A stretch of DNA of 42,664 bases, from positions 1 to 42,664 of the forward strand of contig JAJRTE010000119.1 in assembly GCA_024278455.1 (NCBI GenBank), given 5' to 3'. A program made the position numbers and the translations under genes. The notes beneath the pieces were generated by a model. It did no database searches. It saw nothing but the letters and a program-made list of their open reading frames with translations, and had not been told where the DNA came from. Below are positions 10,401 through 18,127 of the stretch, in pieces (within the stretch, counting starts at the first letter, position 1; each line of letters opens with the position of its first letter). This stretch comes from Myxococcota bacterium (GTDB lineage: Bacteria > Myxococcota_A > UBA796 > JAJRTE01).

Positions 10401-10791
10401 CGAATGGGAAAAGGCCGCGACCTGGGATCATGAGGGCGAGGTCAAGCGCCTGTATCCATGGGGTGACGAGTGGGACAGCTCGTGCTGCAACACCAGGGAG
10501 ACCTGGAGAAGCGCTGGTCATACCACCTCGGTAACCAGGTTCGGGGACCGGGGGGGAAGCCCCTGTGGATGTTGGGACATGTCCGGGAACGTGCTCGAGT
10601 GGACGGCGAGTCGCGGCGAAGGGACGCTCGAGCGGCGCGTGCTCAAGGGAGGCAACTGGCAATCCTCGCGCGTTGCCGTCCAGCCCGCGCGTGCCGTTTG
10701 GCTGCGTCCGGGATTCAGGGGTTCAGGAGTGGGTTTCAGGCTGTGCCGGACACTTCCGGAATCGGACCCGACGAACGAGCCTTCCGATTGA
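7411..10791 (+). CDS. SIR2-like / NACHT NTPase / FGE-sulfatase-fold fusion protein (NLR-like)
   Basis: The frame is open from 6898, but its first part overlaps the HAD gene. GTG 7411 with GGAGG five bases upstream is the best start, giving 1126 residues. Residues about 50-260 are SIR2-like: FAGPGISRAAGL (59-70), TTNFD (153-157), KLFGD (197-201) and FVGFRLRDPEF (240-250). Residues about 415-620 are a NACHT NTPase: Walker A APSGAGKTT (423-431), Walker B LLLLDGLDEV (503-512), ITCRS (538-542) and NPLHLSLL (605-612). A helical region follows to about 905. Residues 911-1113 are an FGE-sulfatase (SUMF1-type, C-lectin-like) domain: VPGGSFLMG, RLPGEVEWEKA, WDMSGNVLEW and a final GFRLCR. Family knowledge: SIR2 domains in NTPase fusions act as NAD-consuming effectors in phage defence. 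Odd points: KLFGD has Phe where catalytic SIR2 domains usually have His, and the paired FGE active-site cysteines are not visible. Role as an immune sensor is inference. Confidence 0.88.
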   Translation: MERETEPTKNDGHTMPAGHHEGEPDGSRSRTPAESAPGGVNGYPHELFKGLSLGRGVLFAGPGISRAAGLSLRDDLDQAFRMALRQSVPVSEAGDLEAFLEEAGPAEVAQALRDQLGKEGFVQFLAAHIEPRDVPPPSILFALRAFPFRVIMTTNFDRVIERVLEHPLEDQVDADLIVPSPGNDDIPDPEGRPVLVKLFGDCATPESLVLTTDDYETYFRKRPQLVARLKVLLELGPAMFVGFRLRDPEFLRLYSQVGPLVARFNRRAFAILPFASRFECRWWERRSLVLMAPGDHRGEESVVRGLHQRFQAFVYPEMAFVPDPLLMTTPLKPVSPWNLAPLLVAQLERCKRDLFGPGENDVLGNDYIPQLLNTEGIPGSDRESRLDAVLAETDPVELEKLKRPATLDPIVALQQHPHVLIHAPSGAGKTTLLLHLLQAKTRAAVDAGERTLPIYLPLRHLADHPDSQIVDLVVASLARLVSPDTELDVENGTMDALLEGRALLLLDGLDEVAQEGEDLVWRRLRALLEDCPNLRFAITCRSSALAPARLPDDLGLAVFELQPLTPDQQYAFIRKRLQDRPFAPQLLSSFLRAKVAPWAQRLASNPLHLSLLCLQFQEDNALPESRAALYEAFMSIVLRRTRPGHENVLYAYDKELILQALALFSMTHPGQPLDWDLVLELASQEMDRARVAPRKDVRVAILPSEAIEEIVRQSGVLVRTEDGRTCDFRLRAHKEYLAAKRILALDAEERERLVTEHAADRRWAGVWRLHAALVDDATPLLEVLDKGLGEDRRPLVRVFGDARRVQPGWVKARVVSGNTSQELGELLARLRRQLTPREKLELCTEVLWQDQERFMKEGRRSDTRSLCVALRVLHGMSARERETAHQAEEAIANWRGTVDIASVTGQWPCDMMTVPGGSFLMGTAESGASRYIDVPAFAISKTPVTVDLYKVFDPSYNVSRFERRKTFAKGDHPAIHLSWYDAWVCAQWFACRLPGEVEWEKAATWDHEGEVKRLYPWGDEWDSSCCNTRETWRSAGHTTSVTRFGDRGGSPCGCWDMSGNVLEWTASRGEGTLERRVLKGGNWQSSRVAVQPARAVWLRPGFRGSGVGFRLCRTLPESDPTNEPSD

Positions 10792-10806
10792 ACCTTGGGC
10801 AAGAGA

Positions 10807-11628
10807 CTACTCCGGCAGTGCCTCGTCTCCCTCCTCGCCGACAGCGCTCAACGAGGTCTGGCCGTTCGAGAACTCCATCACCAGCGCCTGCTGCTCCTCC
10901 AGCCGCCGGCGCCGGAAGAAGATAACCTCCTCGAGCAGTCCGCTGCCGATGTGCAGGCAAAGCCCGAAAAGCAGCACGAAGGCGAAGTCCCTGAACAGCA
11001 CGAGCACGTAAGCGGCACTCGCGAAACCCAGGGCGATCCCGACCAGGGTGCGGTGCGTGACGCGGAGGTCCTTGAACGTCCGGAAGCGGATATTGCTGAC
11101 CATCAGGTAAGAGAGGATCAGGACGGTGATCATGACCGCAGCGTAGTTGGACAATCTCTCCGCACCACTCTGATGATGCACGATGATCAGGACCGCCAGG
11201 GTCCCCCCGGCCTCGGTGATGGTCAATCCCTGCGACCACTTTCCTGATGAAACCGTGCCGGCATTGATATTGAACCTGGCCAGCCGCATCGCGCCCGCGA
11301 CCACGTAGACGAATGCGACTACCAGTCCGAAACCGCCATAGTAGGCCAGTCCCCAGTGGTACACCAGGAACGCCGGCGCGACGCCGAACGATATCACGTC
11401 GGCGAGAGAATCGTACTGGACGCCAAATTCGCTCGCCGATCGCGTCATCCTCGCCACTCGTCCGTCCAGCGCGTCGAACAGGGTGGCGAAAATGATGGCC
11501 AGGGCCGCCTTGAACAGGTTGTCGTTCTCCCCGACGGACGCTGTGGATGCCAGCGTCAACGACAGGAGCCCACAAAAAACGCTTGCCGATGTGAAGAGGT
11601 TTGGTAGATTTGTTATGTGACGCAACAT
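10807..11628 (-). CDS. pssA: CDP-diacylglycerol-serine O-phosphatidyltransferase
   Basis: This integral membrane enzyme makes phosphatidylserine from CDP-diacylglycerol and serine. Start ATG 11628 has GGGAG eight bases upstream; an upstream in-frame ATG at 11685 would overlap lysC. The 273-residue protein carries the CDP-alcohol phosphatidyltransferase signature DALDGRVAR...EFGVQYDSLAD, with aspartates D52, D55, D73 and D77 at the expected spacing. Several hydrophobic segments follow. The opening HITNLPNLFTSASVFCG is typical of PssA. A charged tail rich in Arg and Glu ends the protein. The gene follows lysC by 53 bases on the same strand and is probably cotranscribed, an unusual pairing. Its 3' end is only 15 bases from the end of the convergent SIR2-NACHT-FGE gene, with no terminator visible between them. 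Confidence 0.92.
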   Translation of the reverse strand: MLRHITNLPNLFTSASVFCGLLSLTLASTASVGENDNLFKAALAIIFATLFDALDGRVARMTRSASEFGVQYDSLADVISFGVAPAFLVYHWGLAYYGGFGLVVAFVYVVAGAMRLARFNINAGTVSSGKWSQGLTITEAGGTLAVLIIVHHQSGAERLSNYAAVMITVLILSYLMVSNIRFRTFKDLRVTHRTLVGIALGFASAAYVLVLFRDFAFVLLFGLCLHIGSGLLEEVIFFRRRRLEEQQALVMEFSNGQTSLSAVGEEGDEALPE

Positions 11629-11681
11629 GATTGGTGCTCCCAGTGGTATCCTTCGAGTCACGCGCCCAGGCAAGACCGCTT

Positions 11682-12887
<1,206 letters not shown>

Positions 12888-12921
12888 GCTTCCTCCGGTC
12901 CACGTGCGACCTCCGGGCTGC

Positions 12922-12952
12922 GGCCGGCCGGTCGCGCGCCCTCGGGCCGGCC
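12922..12952 (-). repeat. GC-rich inverted repeat in the lysC leader
   Basis: The eight-base palindrome GGCCGGCC occurs at 12922-12929 and again at 12945-12952, so the two copies can form an eight-pair stem with a 15-base loop. It lies between the candidate promoter and the lysC start. No T-run follows, so it is not an obvious attenuator. It may simply reflect local GC richness. Confidence 0.35.
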
Positions 12953-12965
12953 CCGGAATGTCGAA

Positions 12966-12974
12966 AATATACCA
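12966..12974 (-). promoter_or_regulatory. extended -10 promoter candidate for lysC
   Basis: On the minus strand the sequence reads TGGTATATT, an extended -10 element (TGn plus TATATT, five of six matches). No good -35 box is seen, which is common for extended -10 promoters. Transcription would begin near 12958 and give a leader of about 70 bases that includes the GGCCGGCC hairpin. Confidence 0.4.
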
Positions 12975-13347
12975 CATCGTGGCCTACAGGCCGCAGGGAA
13001 ACCCGCTCAGTCCTGCACCGGGAGACTGAAGGGTCCCGACTACACACAGGTGCGAACGGTGGATCGCGGCTCCAATACCCTGACAACCCGCCCGCACGGC
13101 CCCGAAAGGGGGGAGGGTCTCATCGCCGGCTGAACGCCTGGTGGCCGTAACGCCTGGGGTTCAGCCGGCTCTATTGTCGGAACCCGGAACGGACCTGGTG
13201 GGATCCAGTCGCCCGGGACGGCGAGACATCGTGATCGACCGGGCTACCGGCTTCGTGGAGCCATCCCCAGGGGAGGACGGCGGTGCGACGGGGTGGGCTC
13301 GACGCGCGAGCGGCGGGCAAGCAGGAGAGGAGGAGACTCGGTGGCGC

Positions 13348-13935
13348 TCATCCAGCATGCCTGGCAAGGTACTCGGCGACGCCGTCGGCCGTGGGCTTCA
13401 TGGCCTCCTCGCCCTCGTGCCAGTCGGCGGGGCACACTTCGCCATACTTCTCCAGGTGCTGGAGGGCGTCGAGCACCCGCAGCGCCTCACTGACCGACCG
13501 GCCCAGTCCCAGGTCGTTGATCACCTCGTGCCGGACGATCCCGTCCCGGTCGATCAAGAAGAGCCCACGGAGCGCCACGGAGTCGTCGAGCAGCACGCCG
13601 TAGTCCCTCGCGATCTCCTTCTTGATGTCGGCCACCAGGGGGTAGCGGACGTTGCCGATACCGCCCTTGTCGGCCGGGGTGTTCTTCCATGCCCAGTGGC
13701 TGTACTCCGAGTCCACGGAGACGCCTATCACCTGGCAGTTGCGCTTCTCGAACTCCTCGAGGTGGCGGTCGAAGGCGATGATCTCGGTCGGGCAGACGAA
13801 CGTGAAGTCGAGGGGGTAGAAGAACAGGATGACATACTTCCCCTGGTATTGAGACAGCGCGATCTCCTCGAAACTGTTGTCCGGCATGACGGCTTTCGCG
13901 CGGAAATCCGGGGCCTTCTTCGTCGTGAGTGACAT
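13348..13935 (-). CDS. typical 2-Cys peroxiredoxin (AhpC/TSA family)
   Basis: This 195-residue thiol peroxidase reduces hydrogen peroxide and organic peroxides. Start ATG 13935 has a perfect AAGGAGGT ribosome site. The peroxidatic cysteine is C48 in PLDFTFVCPTE, and the resolving cysteine is C168 in GEVCPADW, the arrangement of typical 2-Cys enzymes that form intersubunit disulfides. SVDSEYSHWAW and DYGVLLDDSVALRGLFLID are further family landmarks. There is no signal peptide, so it is cytoplasmic. The C-terminus extends past the resolving cysteine in the usual way, and the size matches the family. It is a single-gene unit with its own promoter. No dedicated reductase (AhpF) is nearby, so electrons presumably come from thioredoxin. 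Confidence 0.93.
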   Translation of the reverse strand: MSLTTKKAPDFRAKAVMPDNSFEEIALSQYQGKYVILFFYPLDFTFVCPTEIIAFDRHLEEFEKRNCQVIGVSVDSEYSHWAWKNTPADKGGIGNVRYPLVADIKKEIARDYGVLLDDSVALRGLFLIDRDGIVRHEVINDLGLGRSVSEALRVLDALQHLEKYGEVCPADWHEGEEAMKPTADGVAEYLARHAG

Positions 13936-13977
13936 GGTCTTACCTCCTTGCTGTGCAATGTCGGGATCACGGGCCCG

Positions 13978-13999
13978 GCAGCGCCCGTCGAGGCGCTGC
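13978..13999 (-). repeat. stem-loop in the peroxiredoxin 5' leader
   Basis: GCAGCGCC (13978-13985) pairs perfectly with GGCGCTGC (13992-13999) around a six-base loop. It lies between the predicted transcription start near 14032 and the start codon at 13935. No T-run follows, so termination is unlikely. It could influence message stability or translation. Confidence 0.45.
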
Positions 14000-14038
14000 G
14001 CAGGCACCGAAACCCACCTTGGCGATGAAAGATGGCTA

Positions 14039-14066
14039 AGTCTAAGCGGGTTCGGGGCCGTGTCAA
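14039..14066 (-). promoter_or_regulatory. sigma70-type promoter of the peroxiredoxin gene
   Basis: On the minus strand a perfect TTGACA (14066-14061) is followed after 16 bases by TAGACT (14044-14039), which matches TATAAT at four positions. This places transcription start near 14032 and gives a leader of about 97 bases. I see no OxyR- or PerR-type operator that I could defend. Confidence 0.55.
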
Positions 14067-14505
14067 GCCGCGTTCGAGAAAAGCCATCCACGCTGCACGC
14101 GGACGGACGCCGCCGTCGAGCCGCGGCCGGCCATGGACGTCATGGGCGGGCGTCCCGAACCCTTGACTCGCAAAGCTCTTGTGACGCAGGGGGGTGCGCC
14201 CACGACTCGAGACCAGGTGCCCAGTACCGGCCGGTTGGGTCCGGTGCGTTGCTCCTGGTGCTCCTGGCCTTCGCTGTCCATTTGCGCCAGCGGTCCAGCG
14301 AATCGACCAGGATCCGACCAGCCCCCCGGCAACAAAGACCAACGCTTCGCTGCTGAGGAGACTTTGACGCAACGGCGTGCCCGCTCCACCCGGAAAGCGA
14401 CTGACGGGGCTGGACCGGTTCGTCGGGACCCTGACAGACACGCTATTAGCCCCTCGCCATGTTCATTCCATGATCCTGGGTGGATCCCCTCGGCCGATCT
14501 CTCGA

Positions 14506-14531
14506 GGGTCACTTACACCGGTCTGTGACCC
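14506..14531 (-). terminator. terminator-like hairpin after the island operon
   Basis: GGGTCAC (14506-14512) pairs with GTGACCC (14525-14531) across a 12-base loop, starting about 30 bases past the stop codon of the barrel gene. No T-run follows on the minus strand, so it may act as a weak terminator or a 3' stabiliser. Confidence 0.35.
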
Positions 14532-14559
14532 CGCTCGAAATCCGCTCTAGCGAAGTTCA

Positions 14560-15900
14560 TCAGAATGCCACCCGAACCTCCAACCTCGCCATGTTGACGC
14601 CATCGGGATATTCTTCCTCGAACGCCTCGGACACTATGCGACTGAATATCAACGTACTCTGCACGTGCTCGACGAAATGACCCACGATCTCGAGGTCGAC
14701 TTCCTTCGTCCTGGCCGCTTCGGTCTGCCCAGCACCCTTCAAGGCCACCGAGAAACGGTGCTTCCCCGCGAAACGGTGCTTCACCTCTGCCGTCCAGATG
14801 GGGAAAGACGTCGCATCCAACCTCATGACCTCCCCGATGAACAGGTTGCTGAACAGAGGCTGGAAGACAGCATCTTCGTCCAAGGGCAAAAGCCCAAAGT
14901 AGGCGACCCCGATTTCCGTCTGCATCCCGGAATCCCAGAGCAGGGATTTCGCTCCTTGTACCATGTAGGCCAACGCGTTGCCGCTCGTCATGTTTTGGTA
15001 CACTGTTCCGGTCCTCATACTGATGTCGGACGGCAACCGCCAGTCCATCAGAACACCGCCATACCGTTTCGGTTTTTCAATAATCGTGCCGAACTCCTGG
15101 TACAGAACCAACCCTACACTGTCTACCCCAAGACTGAGATTGCGCCCCGACCCTTCTCCGTCGAACTCAGAGAATTCCCCCGCCATCTCGAACTCAGAGA
15201 ACTCACCACCTCCACCAGAACCTCCTGATGACCGCAACTTCGGAGCCCACGACAGCACTCCACCAAGCAGGTTGGTCTCCCCGGGTTTCTCGCCGATATT
15301 CTCGGTAAAGTTCGCATCGATCACGTCGTACAGGTGCCGATTCAGACAGAATTTCCCCATACGTGCAAAGTTCTGAAGAACCGTGCCGACACGAAACGCC
15401 ACGTCGAACGCTCCAAGGTTCCGATCGAAGCTCGCACCAAGAATGCGCTCATCCACAAGATAATAGTTCCCCAGCTTCGTCTCATGCAACCCGACCCTAA
15501 CCGAAGATTTCCGCCCATCGAAACTATAGAATATCTGCCGCGCCCCAACGTGACGGCTGTCGAGTTCGGGAATGCCCACGCTTTGTGCCTCATCGTCACT
15601 CCACGGAGTCTTTTGCCAATTCTTGTATCCTCCCTCAAGGTAGAGGCTCCCGTATCCCCACAGAGAAAAGTCAAAGGCTCCGAGCAACATTCCCCCCTGT
15701 ATTCGATACCCAGTGATGACACCGGGCGCCACTGTCGCTTCCAACGCCAGCAGGTGGTCGGTACCCATAATCGGCGTCAGATGCGACCCAAGAGTCGTTC
15801 TGCAATGCATCTGGGCCATAACGAGCTTCGGGCTAAATATCAAACAGATCACCAGCACCAGGTTTCCTGGCGATGATACCCTTGAGAACAACTTCCTCAT
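14560..15900 (-). CDS. outer-membrane beta-barrel protein of the TetR-linked module
   Basis: The 446-residue protein starts at ATG 15900 with GGAGG just upstream. Residues 1-29 are a signal peptide ending in LVMA/Q. The rest alternates polar and hydrophobic residues as in barrel strands and ends in VRVAF. A terminal Phe is the usual recognition signal for outer-membrane assembly. A low-complexity insert near the middle (GGSGGGGEFSEFEMAGEFSE and similar) with a repeated GEFSEF looks like a surface loop. I do not recognise a named family. It is the last gene of a three-gene run, and its first 68 bases overlap the end of the Fe-S gene in another frame. Base composition is AT-richer than the flanks. 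A porin or redox-partner role is inference. Confidence 0.7.
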   Translation of the reverse strand: MRKLFSRVSSPGNLVLVICLIFSPKLVMAQMHCRTTLGSHLTPIMGTDHLLALEATVAPGVITGYRIQGGMLLGAFDFSLWGYGSLYLEGGYKNWQKTPWSDDEAQSVGIPELDSRHVGARQIFYSFDGRKSSVRVGLHETKLGNYYLVDERILGASFDRNLGAFDVAFRVGTVLQNFARMGKFCLNRHLYDVIDANFTENIGEKPGETNLLGGVLSWAPKLRSSGGSGGGGEFSEFEMAGEFSEFDGEGSGRNLSLGVDSVGLVLYQEFGTIIEKPKRYGGVLMDWRLPSDISMRTGTVYQNMTSGNALAYMVQGAKSLLWDSGMQTEIGVAYFGLLPLDEDAVFQPLFSNLFIGEVMRLDATSFPIWTAEVKHRFAGKHRFSVALKGAGQTEAARTKEVDLEIVGHFVEHVQSTLIFSRIVSEAFEEEYPDGVNMARLEVRVAF

Positions 15901-16927
15901 GCCTCCCTCCACGTCTCTTGAAGAATGAAATGGTGCCTTTCCGGCAAGAATCAATACAATTCCCACAAAGAATGCAGTCCTGGTTCCTGAGAATACTTGT
16001 CTTCTCGACTCGCGTGATGGCGTCCATATCGCACGATCTATCGCACACCGAACACCCACTACATTCCGTTCCGATGCCGAGAAGTGCCGCGCCAGGGATC
16101 TTGGAGATCCAACCCAGAATCAATCCGACCGGGCATACAGCTTTACAGAACGGCCGGTACATGAAGGCAGAGCTAATCAATAGCAATGCCAAGAGGAAGT
16201 ATCCAAAAACGTTCGAAGAAAACAGGTTGAATGCGACCTTGAACGGTCCGACGATGTTGAACAGAATCCTTTTGCTTACCAGGACCTGAACGACCAAGGC
16301 GACCAAAAGAACAACGCGCATCTGGTGCATGATTCTCTGGGCATTTCTGCTACGAAATAGCTGGAATCTCTTCGGTATGTACAAGAATTCCTGTAGCGCT
16401 CCGAGGTGGCATACCCAGCCACACCACACCTTACCAAAAACGTAGGTCAACGGAACCAGGCCCAGGAACCAAACAAGCGCCTGCAAATTCACGTCGACTC
16501 CTATCACCGCCAGCAACGCGTTCTGAAAGCTAGAAATCATACACGGACATCCACCACGGTAGAACCCAAGAATGACTACAGAACCAAGCATGAACAAAGC
16601 GCGAAGATTCCGCGTGGAGGGAAAACGAACCAAAACACCTGCGACGCCAGTCACGAGCAGGATTCCAATCGACCATTTCAGCCGTGTGAATGATACAGTC
16701 TCATTCTGTCCCGTGTCTTCATCGAACGTGCCGAAATCGTCGATGTCCACAATGTCCGTCCCGGACTCGGAACCTTCATCGTCAAACTGCAGCTCTCCCG
16801 TGGTATCCTGTGTCTCCGACATACTTTCGGCTCTGGCGACTCTTTGGTTGCCGGGATCCGCAAGACCGGACACAGAGAAAAAGATCGACAGAACAGTCAA
16901 GACAATTACTATAGTGAATCTCTTCAT
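15833..16927 (-). CDS. polytopic 4Fe-4S membrane protein, NapH/NosR-like
   Basis: Start ATG 16927 gives 364 residues. Residues 1-23 look like a signal peptide or first membrane anchor. An acidic linker (about 35-78) of Asp, Glu, Ser and Gly follows, where NosR has an FMN-binding domain. Four or more membrane segments lie between about 85 and 275, with CPC at 127-129, VWCGWVCHLGALQE at 167-180 and FCKAVCPVG at 260-268. This is the NapH/NosR/CcoG pattern of cysteines at the membrane face. Two classical 4Fe-4S clusters follow: C289, C292, C295, C299 and C318, C321, C324, C328. The protein probably moves electrons between the quinone pool or cytoplasm and a periplasmic partner. It starts 10 bases after the small secreted protein gene and overlaps the barrel gene by 68 bases. 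Confidence 0.8.
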   Translation of the reverse strand: MKRFTIVIVLTVLSIFFSVSGLADPGNQRVARAESMSETQDTTGELQFDDEGSESGTDIVDIDDFGTFDEDTGQNETVSFTRLKWSIGILLVTGVAGVLVRFPSTRNLRALFMLGSVVILGFYRGGCPCMISSFQNALLAVIGVDVNLQALVWFLGLVPLTYVFGKVWCGWVCHLGALQEFLYIPKRFQLFRSRNAQRIMHQMRVVLLVALVVQVLVSKRILFNIVGPFKVAFNLFSSNVFGYFLLALLLISSAFMYRPFCKAVCPVGLILGWISKIPGAALLGIGTECSGCSVCDRSCDMDAITRVEKTSILRNQDCILCGNCIDSCRKGTISFFKRRGGRHEEVVLKGIIARKPGAGDLFDI

Positions 16928-16937
16928 AACAAACCCG

Positions 16938-17333
16938 CTACTGTCTTGGCACGACTTCAAGGGCCAATGATCCGAATCCACCGTCTTTGTCACACTTACG
17001 AATCGCACTGAGTATAAGAGTGTCATCAGTATCATCAATTACTTCGACAATGAGCTTTCGATGGTATTCAGTAGTCGTTACCTGTTTCCATCCCGTGGCT
17101 TTCAGCACCTTCAGGCCCTTGAGCTTGAACTTTGTCTTGTTGATTGCTTCTGGACAGACGCGGTGTGTAAGCACGACTTTGACAAGCACCATGAATTGAT
17201 CGCCGACGGCATAAGCCTGTTTTTCACCCTTGATAACGTCGATGTCGATTTCGCATCCTGAGGCATGGTGCGGCATTGAAACTCCCACGAGCACAAGCGC
17301 AGTTAGCGCGACGAGCAGGCGGTTGCTGTTCAT
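16938..17333 (-). CDS. small secreted protein of the TetR-linked module
   Basis: The 131-residue product starts at ATG 17333 with an AAAGGAGGT ribosome site. A signal sequence is followed by HASG/CEID, so C27 could be a lipidated cysteine, although the -3 residue is Ala and the lipobox is weak. The mature part of about 105 residues looks like one beta-sandwich domain: it has VGDQFMVLVKVVL, LILSA and GSLALEV strands and cysteines in HRVCPEA and RKCDKDGG. A disulfide or metal site between these cysteines is possible. I do not recognise the family. It is the first structural gene of the island operon, so it is a candidate periplasmic partner of the Fe-S protein downstream. Codon and base use are AT-rich compared with the neighbouring regions. 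Confidence 0.65.
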   Translation of the reverse strand: MNSNRLLVALTALVLVGVSMPHHASGCEIDIDVIKGEKQAYAVGDQFMVLVKVVLTHRVCPEAINKTKFKLKGLKVLKATGWKQVTTTEYHRKLIVEVIDDTDDTLILSAIRKCDKDGGFGSLALEVVPRQ

Positions 17334-17451
17334 ATTGACCTCCTTTCTGTTCTCGCTGGTTGTCTTGGTCTTTTCCCAGCCCTGTGCACGCACTGTCGGC
17401 TCTTTGAGAAGCGCGCAGTTGACTTCTTGCGTGACCGTATTCTGCACAAGC

Positions 17452-17467
17452 AAGCAAATAGTTGCTA
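17452..17467. promoter_or_regulatory. operator-like palindrome upstream of the secreted/Fe-S/barrel operon
   Basis: Plus-strand sequence AAGCAAATAGTTGCTA has perfect arms AGCAA and TTGCT around ATAG. Extended by flanking bases to 17451-17468, it matches the palindrome in front of tetR at 14 of 18 positions. It lies between the tetR stop (17511) and the small secreted protein start (17333), where the operon promoter must be. The likely ligand is the TetR protein encoded next door. Confidence 0.6.
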
Positions 17468-17510
17468 GCCCCGGATCCCAGAGTTCCCTCTTGAAGCTGC
17501 CTCTCGACCA

Positions 17511-18098
17511 CTACCTTCGTATGCTGGAAATCAACGTGTCCAGGACCTGACCGGCACGCTGCGACAGTGGCTCGTCGAGGATCCCCGACTTGGACATGAA
17601 AACCAGGCCAATGATGGTCCCATGGAGAAGGACGGCGATGTCTTCGACACGAACTTCCGGCCTGATAAGTCCTCGTTCCTTCGCCTCGTGCAGACGGCCA
17701 TGAATGAACTGGTGCGATACCTTGCGCATTTTTCCGACACGCGCCAAGCTGCCATGGCCACCAGCGTGCACGAGGTCGTCGGTAACGAGCAACGCCTGGA
17801 TTCCTGGCTGGCTTGCAACCACGGCGATCCGGTTCTTCACGAACTGAGCGAGGCGTTCCAGGGGGTCTTCGTTCTCCGGGGGTACCGTCGCTGCGAGAAC
17901 CTCCTCGAGTCGATCCAACACTGTGTCGACAATTTCGTCCTTGTTCTTGAAATGTCTGAAAATGGTCCCATCCTTGATACCGACCTCTTGCGCAATCTGC
18001 GCCACCGTGAACGCCCGGAGTCCCTTCTCCCCGATTATCTTCATCGCGGCTTCCGCTATTTGCTCGCGCCGCTCTTTCGTCGATTGTCGATTGGTCAC
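17511..18098 (-). CDS. TetR-family transcriptional regulator
   Basis: The 195-residue protein opens with a TetR DNA-binding domain: RREQIAEAAMKIIGEKGLRAFTV, then QIAQEVGIKDGTIFRHFKNKDEIVD as the helix-turn-helix, near residues 26-50. The C-terminal 140 residues are the helical ligand-binding and dimer domain. GTG 18098 is chosen because GAGG lies five bases upstream. GTG 18104 is also in frame but sits against that site. A strong promoter and an operator-like palindrome lie directly upstream, so the gene is probably autorepressed. It precedes the secreted/Fe-S/barrel operon on the same strand, and a second copy of the palindrome lies before that operon. It should therefore act as the local repressor. 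The ligand is unknown. Confidence 0.88.
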   Translation of the reverse strand: MTNRQSTKERREQIAEAAMKIIGEKGLRAFTVAQIAQEVGIKDGTIFRHFKNKDEIVDTVLDRLEEVLAATVPPENEDPLERLAQFVKNRIAVVASQPGIQALLVTDDLVHAGGHGSLARVGKMRKVSHQFIHGRLHEAKERGLIRPEVRVEDIAVLLHGTIIGLVFMSKSGILDEPLSQRAGQVLDTLISSIRR

Positions 18099-18111
18099 GC
18101 CCACCTCAAGC

Positions 18112-18127
18112 TAGTAAATACTTGCTA
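18112..18127. promoter_or_regulatory. operator-like palindrome in front of tetR
   Basis: TAGTAAATACTTGCTA is an imperfect inverted repeat with 12 of 16 positions symmetric. It begins four bases downstream of the tetR -10 box and so covers the predicted transcription start, a classic place for autorepression. A related site lies at 17452-17467. Confidence 0.6.

Larger units (their letters stand above)
12888..13347. other. intergenic region with lysC leader, otherwise empty
   Basis: This 460-base gap lies between lysC and the 3' end of the peroxiredoxin gene. The part next to lysC holds its presumed promoter and a GC-rich leader hairpin. The remaining 370 bases show no coding motifs and no clear terminator for the peroxiredoxin transcript. 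The plus-strand open frames here extend antisense into the flanking genes and are not believable. Confidence 0.5.
13936..14559. other. intergenic region between the peroxiredoxin gene and the island
   Basis: This 624-base gap contains the peroxiredoxin leader and promoter (to 14066) and a hairpin at 14506-14531. The 440 bases between them show open frames on both strands without recognisable motifs or ribosome sites, and no tRNA-like fold. I see no gene here. Confidence 0.5.

Noticed and set aside
10141..10750. The FGE-fold domain of the SIR2-NACHT protein as a diversity-generating retroelement target
   Set aside because: FGE/C-lectin domains are common variable proteins of such elements, but no reverse transcriptase gene and no template repeat of the C-terminal segment is visible in the window.
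12888..12975. Lysine riboswitch upstream of lysC
   Set aside because: The leader is only about 70 bases and holds one GC-rich hairpin; the five-helix L-box arrangement does not fit.
13141..13932. Plus-strand open frame antisense to the peroxiredoxin
   Set aside because: The minus strand has perfect peroxiredoxin motifs and a ribosome site; the antisense frame is GC-driven.
14092..14500. tRNA or small RNA gene in the gap before the island
   Set aside because: I looked for cloverleaf arms and a T-loop GTTCGAATCC-like sequence and found no consistent fold.
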